Shown here in pieces: positions 50,898 through 60,497 of a DNA stretch of 64,000 nucleotides. The stretch is from DSOI01 sp041394885 (lineage in GTDB: Bacteria; Acidobacteriota; Terriglobia; Bryobacterales; Bryobacteraceae), in contig JAWKHI010000022.1 in NCBI GenBank assembly GCA_041394885.1, forward strand, positions 52,316-116,315, in the 5' to 3' direction. The translations under genes and the position numbers were made by a program. How positions within the stretch are numbered: position 1 is the first letter of the stretch; every line of letters starts with the position of its first letter. The notes below the pieces were generated by a model. It did not search any database. It was not told where the DNA came from and saw nothing but the letters and a program-made list of their open reading frames with translations.

Positions 50898-52070
50898 TCA
50901 GCGAGCCGGCTGCTTCTCGAACGTTTCCTTCAACCGCTCCAGATCCGCCGTCCGGAAATCCCCCGCGCGCGGACCCGTCTGCTGCAGGCAATGCCCCAGC
51001 AACAACGTTGCGTCTTCATCCCCCGCGCTCCGGTCTAGCACCGCCCGAAACCGCTCCGCGCACCCTTCGTAATGCCCTCGCTGCCACAACAGGTACCCGA
51101 GGTTGAAATGATAGTCCGGATCCGATGGATCCCCGGCCAGCGCCTTCTCGAGCGTCGCCACCGCCTCCGGATTCTCCAGCCGCGCCAACGCCGCGCCCAG
51201 ATTGTTCCATACCTCGGCCGACGGTGCATTCCGCGCCACACGCTCGAAAGACTCCCGCGCCGCCTCGAATTCGCTCAACTCATACTCGCTCAACCCCAGC
51301 AGAAAGCTCGCGTCCAGATACGACGGATGACCCGGACCTACCTTCCGCAGCCACTTCGCCGCTTCCCGGTAATTTTCTTTCTCATACTGGATCCGTCCCA
51401 AGTAGTACGCCGGATGCTCGAACCCCGGTTCATGACGCACCGCCTGCGCGAAAAACCAATGCTTCTGCTCCGGCGTCGTTGCCATCAGGCCCCGCGAGTA
51501 GCTCTCCAGCGCCGTGATCCGCACCGGCGGATTCTTCTTCCGGAACTCGTCGATACTTACCCCGTTACCCGGCTGCGCCCATCGCAATACCGACCATCCC
51601 AGTTCCACCCGCGTCGTTCCCAGTTGCTCCAGCGGACCGGCAATCGATAGCTCCTGGATCCGCGCCACGCTCTTGCGGTCCATCACACGTGCCACGGCGC
51701 TCAACATCCCGCGGCCTTGGCCGTTGGTCTGCAACGGATCCGGCTTCAACTCGAACTGGCCATAGATGATGCGGTCGCACCCCAGCGCCTCGCCCAGCTT
51801 CGTCGACGACGCCAGCGTCAGGTGCGGCGACGTCTTCAACGACAACTTCCGCGCTGCCTGCTCACGGTCCTCCCGCGACGTCACCGTCGCGCCGGACTCC
51901 ACCAATGATTCCCGGATACTCTCCGACAGGCTCTCTCCCACCCAGTCCAGGTTCGAGTCCCCGGTCCGGTTCACAAACGGCACCACCAGGTACGATTCCG
52001 CCTGCATGGCGGCGCACAAACAAGCCGCCAGACAATAGCGGGCGGCGAGCAAACATCGGCTCAGCAGCAT
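50898..52070 (-). CDS. Exported TPR protein with CsgG/FlgO-like N-terminus
   Basis: 390 residues with a signal sequence (MLLSRCLLAARYCLAACLCA). Residues about 25-160 resemble the CsgG/FlgO-like fold used by 'TolB-N-like' acidobacterial proteins (YLVVPFVNRTGDSNLDWVGE; LGCDRIIYGQFELKPDP). From about 230 several TPRs follow (PAYYLGRIQYEKENYREAAK; VWNNLGAALARLENPEAVAT; YHFNLGYLLWQRGHYEGCAE). It is probably a periplasmic scaffold. It is divergent from the first Oar-like transporter. Confidence 0.78.
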   Translation of the reverse strand: MLLSRCLLAARYCLAACLCAAMQAESYLVVPFVNRTGDSNLDWVGESLSESIRESLVESGATVTSREDREQAARKLSLKTSPHLTLASSTKLGEALGCDRIIYGQFELKPDPLQTNGQGRGMLSAVARVMDRKSVARIQELSIAGPLEQLGTTRVELGWSVLRWAQPGNGVSIDEFRKKNPPVRITALESYSRGLMATTPEQKHWFFAQAVRHEPGFEHPAYYLGRIQYEKENYREAAKWLRKVGPGHPSYLDASFLLGLSEYELSEFEAARESFERVARNAPSAEVWNNLGAALARLENPEAVATLEKALAGDPSDPDYHFNLGYLLWQRGHYEGCAERFRAVLDRSAGDEDATLLLGHCLQQTGPRAGDFRTADLERLKETFEKQPAR

Positions 52071-52202
52071 CTTTTCAGTTTAGCCGGTCCGGAAGCGCCG
52101 CCGTTCTGAAGAGGCTGCGCCGCCGCACTGCGCGCCATCCTCCGTGCACACCCCTGACTGCACCCCCTTCCCACAGGCACGCAATTCTGATAATATTTTT
52201 TC

Positions 52203-52228
52203 GTTAATTTATTAACTCTGCTTAACTG
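52203..52228 (+). promoter_or_regulatory. Inverted repeat and CTTAACTG element before Oar-like transporter 1
   Basis: GTTAAT-TT-ATTAAC at 52203-52216 in an AT-rich patch, followed by CTTAACTG at 52221-52228, which overlaps the start of the ribosome site region (CTGGAGG) of the GTG at 52237. The octamer also forms the left half of the inverted repeat before the transporter at 32513. Confidence 0.4.
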
Positions 52229-52236
52229 GAGGTCTC

Positions 52237-55200
52237 GTGAGCATCTACCGTCTCGTCATCCCCGCCTTTCTTCTCGCCGCCTGCGTCTTCGCGCAGTCAG
52301 ACCGCGGAGTTATCACCGGCTCAGTCACCGACGCCGCCGGCGCCGTCATCCCCGGGGCCGAAGTCAGAGCCACCAACGTCGCGTCCGGAACTCCCTACGC
52401 CACCACCACAACCGATACCGGTGACTACACCATCCCCTCCGTACAGCCCGGCGTTTATCGGCTCGCCGTCACCCAGCAGGGCTTCAAACAGTTCCAGGTG
52501 TCGAACGTCGTCCTCATCGCCGGCGGCACCGTCCGTGTCGACGCCCGCCTCGAAATCGGCCAGGTCACCGAATCCATTGAAGTCTCGAGCGACATCGCCC
52601 AAATCCAGACCGAGACCGCCAAAATCTCCACCCAGGTCTCGACGAAAATGGTCGACGAGCTGCCCCTCGTCGTCGGCGGCGCGATGCGCGGCGCATTCGA
52701 CCTGGCCTTGATCACTCCCGAAGCCAACGAGCCCGAGGACAAAGGATTCAACATCGGCGGCGCGCAGGGCGGCAGCTACGGCGCCACCCTCGATGGCGTC
52801 TCCATCCTCACCTCCCGCTTCAACTCCGTCCAATGGGCCAACGTCAACACTCCTTCCGTCGACGCCATCACCGAGTTCGCCGTCGAAACCAATGGCTTCA
52901 AGGCGGAATATGGCCGCGCCCAGGGCGGCATGATCACCTTCGCATCCAAATCCGGAACCAATCAACTCCACGGCACCGCCTATGAGTTCCTCCGTAACGA
53001 CGCGCTCGACGCCCGCCGCTTCTTCGAGGCACAGAAAGGCAAGTACAAGCAGCACGATTTCGGCTACTCCGCCGGCGGTCCCGTCTTCATCCCAAAGCTC
53101 TACGATGGCCGCAACAAGACCTTCTTCTTCACCGCCGGCGAGTGGTTCCGCAATCGAGTCGGCGCTGGCTCCGGACGCTTCAGCGTTCCCACCCCGGAAA
53201 TGTACAACGGTGACTTCAGCAATTGGGTCAACGCCAACAACCAGCGGCTTTCGATCTACGACCCCTCCACAACCCGCGCCAATCCCAGCGGCTCAGGCTT
53301 CATCCGAACTCCGTTCGCCGGCAACAGGATCCCCCAGGCCCGCTTCTCCCCGCTCATTCAGAACTACCTCAAGGAAGTGGCCCCCTTCGCCCAGCCCAAC
53401 AACGGAGCGGCTCCTGGCACCAGTGACTACGTGCGCAACAACTACATCAATTCGAGCGGCACCGCCCTGGACCCCTGGACCAAGTACAGCGTCAAAGCCG
53501 ACCACAACTTCGGCATCAACGACAAAGTCAGCTTCCTCTATAACTACGGCCTCCATGAACGCGTCCCCGGCCCCGACGGTTTTCCCGGTCTCCCCGGCCC
53601 CCTCAACTCGAACCGCATCGACAACCAGAAGAGCCACGTCTATCGCGGCACCTACTCCAAAGTCATCACCCCCACCCTCGTCAACTACATGTACGGCGGT
53701 GTCAACTTCTGGAAGGAGCGCCATGACGCCATCACCCTCGACGGCGGCTGGGAAGCCAAAGGCATCTGTCTCAAGGGCGCCTGGGACTGCAACCGGAACC
53801 TCCTCCGCGCCGATTTTTCTGATTACACCGGCTGGGTCGCCAACGCCTACGATGGCTCGGAAAACTTCGTCTTCAGCTTCGGCAACGATCTCACCTGGAC
53901 CAAGGGCAAGCACACCGTCAAAGCCGGCTACCTTTGGGAACGCATGCACTACAACGGCTTCGGCCAACAAACCATCGGCGGGTTGGTCCGTGGTGACCGC
54001 CGGCTCACCAGCGTCCCCAACAACAACAATCTCAACACCGGCGGCGGCAACGGTTTCGCTTCCCTGCTCCTGGGCGAATCCTTCAGCGGCGGTACCGAAA
54101 ACGACCGCTTCGTCGGTCAGCAGTGGCGCAGCCACGCCTGGTACATCCAGGACGATTTCAAACTCTCCCAGCGCCTCACCGTCAACCTGGGTCTGCGCTA
54201 CGAGTTCACGCTTCCCCCGTTGGAACAGAACGACAAGTGGAGTGACTTCGATCCCACGCGTCCCAACCCGCGCGCCAACGGCATTCCTGGCGCGCTCAAA
54301 TTCGCCGGCTTCGGCGAAGGACGCGAAAACTCCCGCACCATCACTCCCGGCTGGTTCGGCGGCATCAGCCCCCGTTTCGGCCTCGCCTATGCCATCGGTT
54401 CCAGCACCGTCGTCAGAGCCAGCGTTGGACGCAGTTTCGGCGTCGTTAAAACCGTCACCGGTTCCACTCACTTTGAAGGATCCACCCTCGTGTTCCGCCC
54501 AGCCAGCCTCGACAACGGCGTCACCCCCGCCTTCCGCGTCGACGAAGGCCTCCCGCCCTATCAGCGCCCGCCCGTCATCGATCCCAGCTTCTCCAACGGC
54601 AACAACACCGCCTACTGGGACAACGAAGCCGTCCGCCTTCCCGAAACCTACCAATGGACGTTTTCCATTCAGCGCCAACTCGGCGGCGCAACCGTCCTCG
54701 AGACCACCTACAACGCCACCGTCGGCGCACATCTGGTGGCCGGTCTCAAGCGTCCCAACCAACTGCCCTTCAGCGTCTACCAGCAATATGGCCGCAGCGT
54801 CCTGGCCGCCAATATGAACTCCGCCCTCGCCCGCAACGCCGGTCTGACCCGTCCCTACGCCAACATTGACTGCGACTTCTCCACCACCTGCGCTCCCGTT
54901 GGCGTCGCTCAGGCATTGCGGCCCTTCCCCCAATACCGCGACATCCAGACCCGCCAGGGCCACGGCGACAAAAGCGGGCACTCGAGCTACCATTCCTGGC
55001 TCACCAAGATCGAAAGACGCTACTCCGCCGGCCTCACCCTCCAAGGTTCCTACGTCGTCTCCAAGATCCTCACCGATGCCGACTCCACCGACGGTGACAA
55101 TGGCGCCATCGATCACTACAACCGCCGCCTCGAAAAATCCATCGGACAGTACGACCTCACCCACAACCTCAAGATGACTTACATCTACGAACTTCCCTTC

Positions 55201-55716
55201 GGCAAGGGAAAGCCCTTTCTCACGGATGGTCCCCTTTCCTGGGTCCTCGGCAACTGGCGCCTCGCCGGCACGCAGTTCTACTCCAGCGGCTTCCCCCTCG
55301 CCCTGGTCAATTCGAACAACTACCTCATATTCAATGGCCGCTCCGCCGCCACCGTCTCGAGCTACGACAACTGGATCGTCAACCACGGCGACAATCCCAA
55401 TTGGCTCGGCTCGGACCGCTTCTTCCAACCCTCGAGCTTCTTCGGAGCCCAACCACTCGATCGCCTCGGCAACGCCACCCGCTTCAACCCCAAGGCCCGC
55501 CAGCCCTGGAACCTCAATGAGAATTTCTCACTCGCCAAGAGCTTTCGTATCACCGAATCCACCCGCGTCGACTTCCGTTGGGAGCTGTTCAACGCCTTCA
55601 ATCGCGTCCGCTTCGCCACTGGCTCCGTCAACGTGCAGGATCCCAACTTCGGCCGCGTCCAGGGAACCCTCAACGGCCCCCGCCGCATGCAGCTCGGCTT
55701 GAAGCTCTACTTTTGA
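52237..55716 (+). CDS. Oar-like TonB-dependent transporter, copy 1
   Basis: 1159 residues from a GTG with GGAGG upstream. Signal peptide (MSIYRLVIPAFLLAACVFAQ), carboxypeptidase-regulatory domain (GVITGSVTDAAGAVIPGAEV), plug (GATLDGVSILTSRFNSVQWA; TEFAVETNGFKAEYGRAQGG), and a large beta-barrel ending LQLGLKLYF-type aromatic. It is an outer-membrane transporter or Oar-like surface protein, ligand unknown. It is duplicated immediately downstream. There is no SusD-like gene, as is usual in Acidobacteriota. Confidence 0.9.
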   Translation: MSIYRLVIPAFLLAACVFAQSDRGVITGSVTDAAGAVIPGAEVRATNVASGTPYATTTTDTGDYTIPSVQPGVYRLAVTQQGFKQFQVSNVVLIAGGTVRVDARLEIGQVTESIEVSSDIAQIQTETAKISTQVSTKMVDELPLVVGGAMRGAFDLALITPEANEPEDKGFNIGGAQGGSYGATLDGVSILTSRFNSVQWANVNTPSVDAITEFAVETNGFKAEYGRAQGGMITFASKSGTNQLHGTAYEFLRNDALDARRFFEAQKGKYKQHDFGYSAGGPVFIPKLYDGRNKTFFFTAGEWFRNRVGAGSGRFSVPTPEMYNGDFSNWVNANNQRLSIYDPSTTRANPSGSGFIRTPFAGNRIPQARFSPLIQNYLKEVAPFAQPNNGAAPGTSDYVRNNYINSSGTALDPWTKYSVKADHNFGINDKVSFLYNYGLHERVPGPDGFPGLPGPLNSNRIDNQKSHVYRGTYSKVITPTLVNYMYGGVNFWKERHDAITLDGGWEAKGICLKGAWDCNRNLLRADFSDYTGWVANAYDGSENFVFSFGNDLTWTKGKHTVKAGYLWERMHYNGFGQQTIGGLVRGDRRLTSVPNNNNLNTGGGNGFASLLLGESFSGGTENDRFVGQQWRSHAWYIQDDFKLSQRLTVNLGLRYEFTLPPLEQNDKWSDFDPTRPNPRANGIPGALKFAGFGEGRENSRTITPGWFGGISPRFGLAYAIGSSTVVRASVGRSFGVVKTVTGSTHFEGSTLVFRPASLDNGVTPAFRVDEGLPPYQRPPVIDPSFSNGNNTAYWDNEAVRLPETYQWTFSIQRQLGGATVLETTYNATVGAHLVAGLKRPNQLPFSVYQQYGRSVLAANMNSALARNAGLTRPYANIDCDFSTTCAPVGVAQALRPFPQYRDIQTRQGHGDKSGHSSYHSWLTKIERRYSAGLTLQGSYVVSKILTDADSTDGDNGAIDHYNRRLEKSIGQYDLTHNLKMTYIYELPFGKGKPFLTDGPLSWVLGNWRLAGTQFYSSGFPLALVNSNNYLIFNGRSAATVSSYDNWIVNHGDNPNWLGSDRFFQPSSFFGAQPLDRLGNATRFNPKARQPWNLNENFSLAKSFRITESTRVDFRWELFNAFNRVRFATGSVNVQDPNFGRVQGTLNGPRRMQLGLKLYF

Positions 55717-55808
55717 GAAACGGCTCGCTCCCAACGGGAGGGGGGCCGCGACGGGCGATCCTCCGGCCCCTCCCCGCAACCGTCTCTGCTCTGATAGAAT
55801 GACCCCAC

Positions 55809-55818
55809 GTTCATGAAC
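55809..55818. promoter_or_regulatory. Palindrome GTTCATGAAC before transporter copy 2
   Basis: Perfect 10-bp palindrome followed by a half repeat GGTTCATGG at about 55822, some 40 bp before the ATG of copy 2. It differs from the element before copy 1, so the copies may be regulated differently. Confidence 0.35.
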
Positions 55819-55858
55819 TACGGTTCATGGATGGAATAAAGCTTCCGGGAGTCATTCC

Positions 55859-58800
55859 ATGTTCTCTGCCAGCCGGGCATTTGCCCTTACCTGCTTAGCC
55901 ATCGCCTCCGTCTTCGCCCAGTCAGATCGCGGTGTCATTACTGGCACCGTCACAGACGCCGCCGGTGCCGTCATCCCAGGCGCTGAGGTCAAGGCCACCA
56001 ACGTCGCATCCGGTACTCCCTACGCCACCACCACCACCGATTCCGGAATCTTCACCATCCCTTCGGTCCAACCGGGCAACTACCGCCTCGCCGTCACCCA
56101 ACAGGGCTTCAAACAGTTCCAGGTCTCCAACGTCGTGCTCATCGCGGGAGGAACCGTCCGCGTCGACGCCCGCCTCGAAATCGGCCAGGTCACCGAATCC
56201 ATTGAAGTCTCGAGCGACATCGCCCAGATCCAAACCGAGACCGCCAAGATCTCCACCCAGGTCTCGAGCAAAATGGTCGACGAACTGCCGCTGGTGGTCG
56301 GCGGCGCCATGCGCGGCGCTTTCGATCTCGCCCTCATCACTCCCGAAGCCAACAATCCCGAAGACAAGGGCTTCAACGTCGGCGGCGCGCAGGGCGGCAG
56401 CTACGGCGCCACGCTCGACGGCGTCTCCATCCTCACCTCCCGCTTCAACTCCGTCGAATGGGCCAACGTCAACACCCCCTCGGTCGACGCCATCACCGAG
56501 TTCGCCGTCGAAACCAATGGCTTCAAGGCGGAATATGGCCGCGCCCAGGGCGGCATGATCACCTTCGCATCCAAGTCCGGAACCAATGAACTTCATGGCA
56601 CCGCCTACGAGTTCCTCCGTAACGACGCGCTCGATGCCCGCCGCTTCTTCGAGGCCGAAAAAGGCAAGTACAAACAACACGACTTCGGCTACTCCGCCGG
56701 CGGTCCCGTCTTCATCCCCAAACTCTACGATGGCCGCAACAAGACCTTCTTCTTCACCGCCGGCGAATGGTTCCGCAATCGCGTCGGCGCTGGCTCCGGA
56801 CGCTTCAGCGTTCCTACCTCCGAAATGTACCGCGGCGATTTCAGCAACTGGGTCGACGCCAACAATCGCCAACTCCCCATCTACGATCCCTCCACCACCC
56901 GCGCCAATCCCAACGGCGCCGGCTTCATCCGCACTCCCTTCACCGGAAATCGGATTCCCCAGTCCCGCTTCTCACCGCTCATCCAGAACTACTTGAAGCA
57001 AACCGAATCCTTCGCCCAACCCAACACCGGCGCCGCCCCTGGCACCAGTGACTACGTGCGCAACAACTACATCAATTCGAGCGGCACCGCCCTGGACCCC
57101 TGGACCAAGTACAGCGTCAAAGCCGACCACAACTTCGGCATCAACGACAAAGTCAGCTTCCTCTATAACTACGGCCTCCATGAACGCGTCCCCGGCCCCG
57201 ACGGTTTCCCCGGCCTCCCCGGACCCCTCAACTCGAACCGCATCGACAACCAGAAGAGCCACGTCTATCGCGGCACCTACTCCAAAGTCATCACCCCCAC
57301 CCTCGTCAACTACATGTACGGCGGCGTCAACTTCTGGAAGGAACGCCATGACGCCATCACCCTCGACGGCGGCTGGGAAGCGAAAGGCATCTGCCTCAAA
57401 GGCGCCTGGGACTGCAACCGCAACCTACTCCGCGCGGACTTCTCCGATTACACAAGCTGGGTCGCCAACGCCTACGATGGCTCGGAAAACTTCGTCTTCA
57501 GCTTCGGCAACGATCTCACCTGGACCAAGGGCAAGCACACCGTCAAAGCCGGTTACCTCTGGGAACGCATGCACTACAACGGCTTCGGCCAGCAAACCAT
57601 CGGTGGCCTGGTCCGCGGCGATCGCCGCTCCACTTCCGTCCCCAACAACAACAACCTCAACACCGGCGGCGGCAATGGCTTCGCTTCCCTGCTCCTGGGC
57701 GAATCCTTCAGCGGCGGCACTGAAAATGACCGCTTCGTGGGACAGCAGTGGCGTAGCCACGCCTGGTACATCCAGGACGACTTCAAGCTCTCCTCCCGTG
57801 TCACCATCAACCTCGGCATGCGCTACGAGTTCACCTTGCCCCCCCTCGAACAGGAAGACAAATGGAGCGACTTCGATCCCACCCGGCCCAACCCGCGCGG
57901 CGGTGGCATTCCCGGAGCGCTCAAGTTCGCCGGCTTCGGCGAAGGCCGCGAAAACTCCCGCACCATCACTCCCGGCTGGTTCGGCGGCATCAGCCCGCGC
58001 TTCGGTCTCGCCTACGCCATCGGCAACGGCACCGTCATCCGCACCAGCGTCGGACGCAGTTTCGGCGTCGCCAAAACCGTCACCGGCTCCACCCACTTCG
58101 AAGGCTCCACCCTCGTGTTCCGCCCCGCCAGCCTCGACAACGGCGTCACCTCGGCATTCAATGTGGACCAGGGGCTGCCACCCTATACCAAGCCCCCCGT
58201 CATTGATCCCAGCTTCTCCAATGGCAACAACACCGCCTACTGGGATAACGAAGCGGTCCGCTTGCCCGAAACCTATCAATGGACACTCTCGGTGCAAAAG
58301 CAACTGGGCGGTTCCACCGTTTTCGAGACGTCTTACAACGCCACCATCGGCGCCCATCTCGTGGCCGGCCTGAAGCGCATCAACCAGCTTCCCTTCAGCG
58401 TCTACCAACAATACGGACGCAACGTGCTCGCCGCCAACATGAACTCCGCGCTCGCACGCAACGCCGGGCTCACTCGCCCCTACGCCAACATCGATTGCGA
58501 CTTCTCCGCCACCTGCGCCCCCATCAGCGTCGCCCAGGCCCTACGGCCCTTCCCGCAATACCGCGACGTCCAGACCAGTTCCGGCCACGGCGACAAGAGC
58601 GGCCACTCGAGCTACCACTCCTGGCTCTCGAAAATCGAAAAACGCTACGCCGCCGGCGTCACGCTCCAGGGTTCCTACGTCATCTCCAAGATCATCACCG
58701 ACGCCGATTCCACCGACGCCGACAACAGCGCTCTCGATCACTACAACCGTCGCCTCGAAAAATCCATCGGCCAGTACGATCTCACCCACAACCTCAAGAT

Positions 58801-59338
58801 GACCTACATCTATGAGCTCCCCTTCGGCAAAGGCAAAGCGCTTCTCAACGACGGACCCCTTTCCTGGGTCCTCGGCAACTGGCGCCTCGCCGGAACCCAC
58901 TTCTATTCGAGCGGCTTCCCCATCGCCTTGGTCAACTCCAACAACTACCTCCTGTTCAATGGCCGCGCCGCCGCCACCGTCAACACCTACGACAACTGGA
59001 TCGTCAATCACGATAACCCGAACTGGCTCGGCTCAGACCGCTTCTTCCAGCCCGCCAGCTTCTTCGGCGACCAGCCACTCGACAGGCTCGGCAACGCCAC
59101 CCGCTTCAATCCGAAAGCCCGCCAGCCCTGGAATCTCAATGAGAACTTCTCGCTCGCCAAGAGCTTTCGCATCACGGAGTCCACGCGCGTCGATCTCCGC
59201 TGGGAAATGTTCAACGCCTTCAACCGCGTCCGTTTCGCCACCGGCAGCAGCAATGTACAAGATCCCAACTTCGGCCGAGTTCAGGGCACTCTCAACGGCC
59301 CGCGCCGCATGCAACTCGGCTTGAAGCTCTATTTCTAA
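55859..59338 (+). CDS. Oar-like TonB-dependent transporter, copy 2
   Basis: 1159 residues from the ATG at 55859 (GGGAG about 9 bases upstream). Signal peptide MFSASRAFALTCLAIASVFA is unrelated to that of copy 1. The mature protein is nearly the same: long stretches such as APGTSDYVRNNYINSSGTAL and on to NLLRADFSDYT are identical. Differences cluster before that block (PTSEMYRGDFSNWVDANNRQ versus PTPEMYNGDFSNWVNANNQR) and in scattered barrel loops. It ends LKLYF. A strong hairpin follows the stop. The two may differ in ligand or in expression. Confidence 0.9.
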   Translation: MFSASRAFALTCLAIASVFAQSDRGVITGTVTDAAGAVIPGAEVKATNVASGTPYATTTTDSGIFTIPSVQPGNYRLAVTQQGFKQFQVSNVVLIAGGTVRVDARLEIGQVTESIEVSSDIAQIQTETAKISTQVSSKMVDELPLVVGGAMRGAFDLALITPEANNPEDKGFNVGGAQGGSYGATLDGVSILTSRFNSVEWANVNTPSVDAITEFAVETNGFKAEYGRAQGGMITFASKSGTNELHGTAYEFLRNDALDARRFFEAEKGKYKQHDFGYSAGGPVFIPKLYDGRNKTFFFTAGEWFRNRVGAGSGRFSVPTSEMYRGDFSNWVDANNRQLPIYDPSTTRANPNGAGFIRTPFTGNRIPQSRFSPLIQNYLKQTESFAQPNTGAAPGTSDYVRNNYINSSGTALDPWTKYSVKADHNFGINDKVSFLYNYGLHERVPGPDGFPGLPGPLNSNRIDNQKSHVYRGTYSKVITPTLVNYMYGGVNFWKERHDAITLDGGWEAKGICLKGAWDCNRNLLRADFSDYTSWVANAYDGSENFVFSFGNDLTWTKGKHTVKAGYLWERMHYNGFGQQTIGGLVRGDRRSTSVPNNNNLNTGGGNGFASLLLGESFSGGTENDRFVGQQWRSHAWYIQDDFKLSSRVTINLGMRYEFTLPPLEQEDKWSDFDPTRPNPRGGGIPGALKFAGFGEGRENSRTITPGWFGGISPRFGLAYAIGNGTVIRTSVGRSFGVAKTVTGSTHFEGSTLVFRPASLDNGVTSAFNVDQGLPPYTKPPVIDPSFSNGNNTAYWDNEAVRLPETYQWTLSVQKQLGGSTVFETSYNATIGAHLVAGLKRINQLPFSVYQQYGRNVLAANMNSALARNAGLTRPYANIDCDFSATCAPISVAQALRPFPQYRDVQTSSGHGDKSGHSSYHSWLSKIEKRYAAGVTLQGSYVISKIITDADSTDADNSALDHYNRRLEKSIGQYDLTHNLKMTYIYELPFGKGKALLNDGPLSWVLGNWRLAGTHFYSSGFPIALVNSNNYLLFNGRAAATVNTYDNWIVNHDNPNWLGSDRFFQPASFFGDQPLDRLGNATRFNPKARQPWNLNENFSLAKSFRITESTRVDLRWEMFNAFNRVRFATGSSNVQDPNFGRVQGTLNGPRRMQLGLKLYF

Positions 59339-59350
59339 TCACTGAAAAAA

Positions 59351-59378
59351 GTTCCCGAGGGACAAAACCCTCGGGAAC
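59351..59378. terminator. Strong bidirectional-position hairpin terminator
   Basis: Stem GTTCCCGAGGG / CCCTCGGGAAC, 11 perfect pairs, loop ACAAAA. It lies 12 bp after the stop of transporter copy 2. On the - strand the stem is followed by six T, so it also looks like an intrinsic terminator for the convergent PEP-CTERM gene, about 200 bp beyond that gene's stop. Confidence 0.8.
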
Positions 59379-59579
59379 AACCTCTTACGCCCTACACGCC
59401 GCTCGCGGGTTTGCTCACGCCGTTTCAGCCGCGGCTATGATGGAATCGCAGGAACGGTCCGAGAAAGGCTCGGCGGAATCGATTTCAGCGGTTCAAAGCC
59501 AATTAAATAGCTTATTTTCAGCAGATTAACGACGAAACAAAGCCAAAAGCAAAGCCGTTCCGCGGACCGTTCCCCCTAG

Positions 59580-60320
59580 CTAGGCCAGAACCGGCGTCGG
59601 ACGCTGTCGCGGCAGTCGGCGCCGTGACCAGTACACCAGCCCGAAACCCATCGCCGTGTAAAACATCGTGCTCACTTCCGGCGTCTCTCCAGGCGGTGGC
59701 TGTCCGCCGCCGCCGCCCGTGTTGGCCAGCCCAATCGCCACGTTGTCGAACAGACCCTGCGTCGCCGTCAGGTTCCCCGATGCCAGTTGGATCCGGACCT
59801 GAGTGATCGGCGTGTCGGTCTGAACCCCGAAAAACGTGTGCGTCGGACGGTTCGCCGTCGTCACCACTCCCAGCGATACCCCATCCACGATGATTTCGAA
59901 ATCCCCCGCGTCAGGCGACATCGTCATCAGGTCCAGAGCGAACGACGTGATGCTGGTCGTGAACGTCACCAGCAGATACGAATCCGTAAAGTAATACGGT
60001 CCACGAAGCAATGCCCCCGATCCGAAATTCTCGTCCCATCCGGCCAATGGGTTCAGGGCGGTCAACGAGTAACCCCCATGCTGATATCCCACGAAGTTGA
60101 CATCGCCGATCGTGAGACCAGCGGCCGAATTGTATTGCGTGAAACCGCCCGGGCTCAACCCGAGCGTATCGAAATCGAAATCGACGCGGCCTGTCGTTAC
60201 GCCCTCCCACGTGGCGCGATCATTGTAGGTGCCAAGGACCGACGCCTCGGCGGGAACGGCGGTTAGCAGAAGCATCGATGCCAGTACGGCCGTCACATAC
60301 AAACGTATTTGAAAACGCAT
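59580..60320 (-). CDS. PEP-CTERM-type exported protein (PEVST variant)
   Basis: 246 residues from the ATG at 60320. Signal peptide (MRFQIRLYVTAVLASMLLLT). The middle is a beta-rich extracellular domain (GLTIGDVNFVGYQHGGYSLT; FEIIVDGVSLGVVTTANRPT). A Gly/Pro linker precedes the C-terminal tripartite signal: TPEVST, hydrophobic MFYTAMGFGLVYW, then basic SRRRLPRQR. This matches exosortase-sorted PEP-CTERM proteins with Val in place of the second Pro. Such proteins are cell-surface or biofilm-matrix associated. No exosortase is in the window. Confidence 0.8.
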   Translation of the reverse strand: MRFQIRLYVTAVLASMLLLTAVPAEASVLGTYNDRATWEGVTTGRVDFDFDTLGLSPGGFTQYNSAAGLTIGDVNFVGYQHGGYSLTALNPLAGWDENFGSGALLRGPYYFTDSYLLVTFTTSITSFALDLMTMSPDAGDFEIIVDGVSLGVVTTANRPTHTFFGVQTDTPITQVRIQLASGNLTATQGLFDNVAIGLANTGGGGGQPPPGETPEVSTMFYTAMGFGLVYWSRRRLPRQRPTPVLA

Positions 60321-60497
60321 GATAGATGTACCCTCTCCAAGTAAGCGCACGCGTACCTTCGGGGCTTGCGGCCTTCCCTCTTGCCGCGCGCTGTTATGTT
60401 AGGTTCGCAACACTAGTGGAGAGGCGTTCGATCTTTTCTCGGGCTACAAGGCATTTTCTGATTGGCCTACGCCCCTGAATGTATTGCCTGTTGGCTA

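Larger units (their letters stand above)
52285..59338 (+). repeat. Tandem duplication of the Oar-like transporter gene
   Basis: Two direct copies, about 52285-55716 and 55910-59338, offset by about 3.62 kb. Protein length is the same (1159). Signal peptides, the spacer and upstream elements are different, so the duplicated unit is the mature coding sequence. Within it, 53413-53583 and 57038-57208 read as identical DNA, while flanking parts differ at many synonymous sites. Confidence 0.9.

Noticed and set aside
53293..55452. A 719-codon frame antisense to transporter copy 1, with a similar one in copy 2
   Set aside because: Antisense of a well-supported TonB-dependent transporter; it is duplicated only because the gene is duplicated. 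The product is Gly/Glu/Val-rich and shows no domain.
60321..60440. c-di-GMP (GEMM) riboswitch in the leader of the PEP-CTERM gene
   Set aside because: Fragments such as CCGCAAGCC look similar, but the conserved GEMM core and tetraloop-receptor pairing could not be matched.
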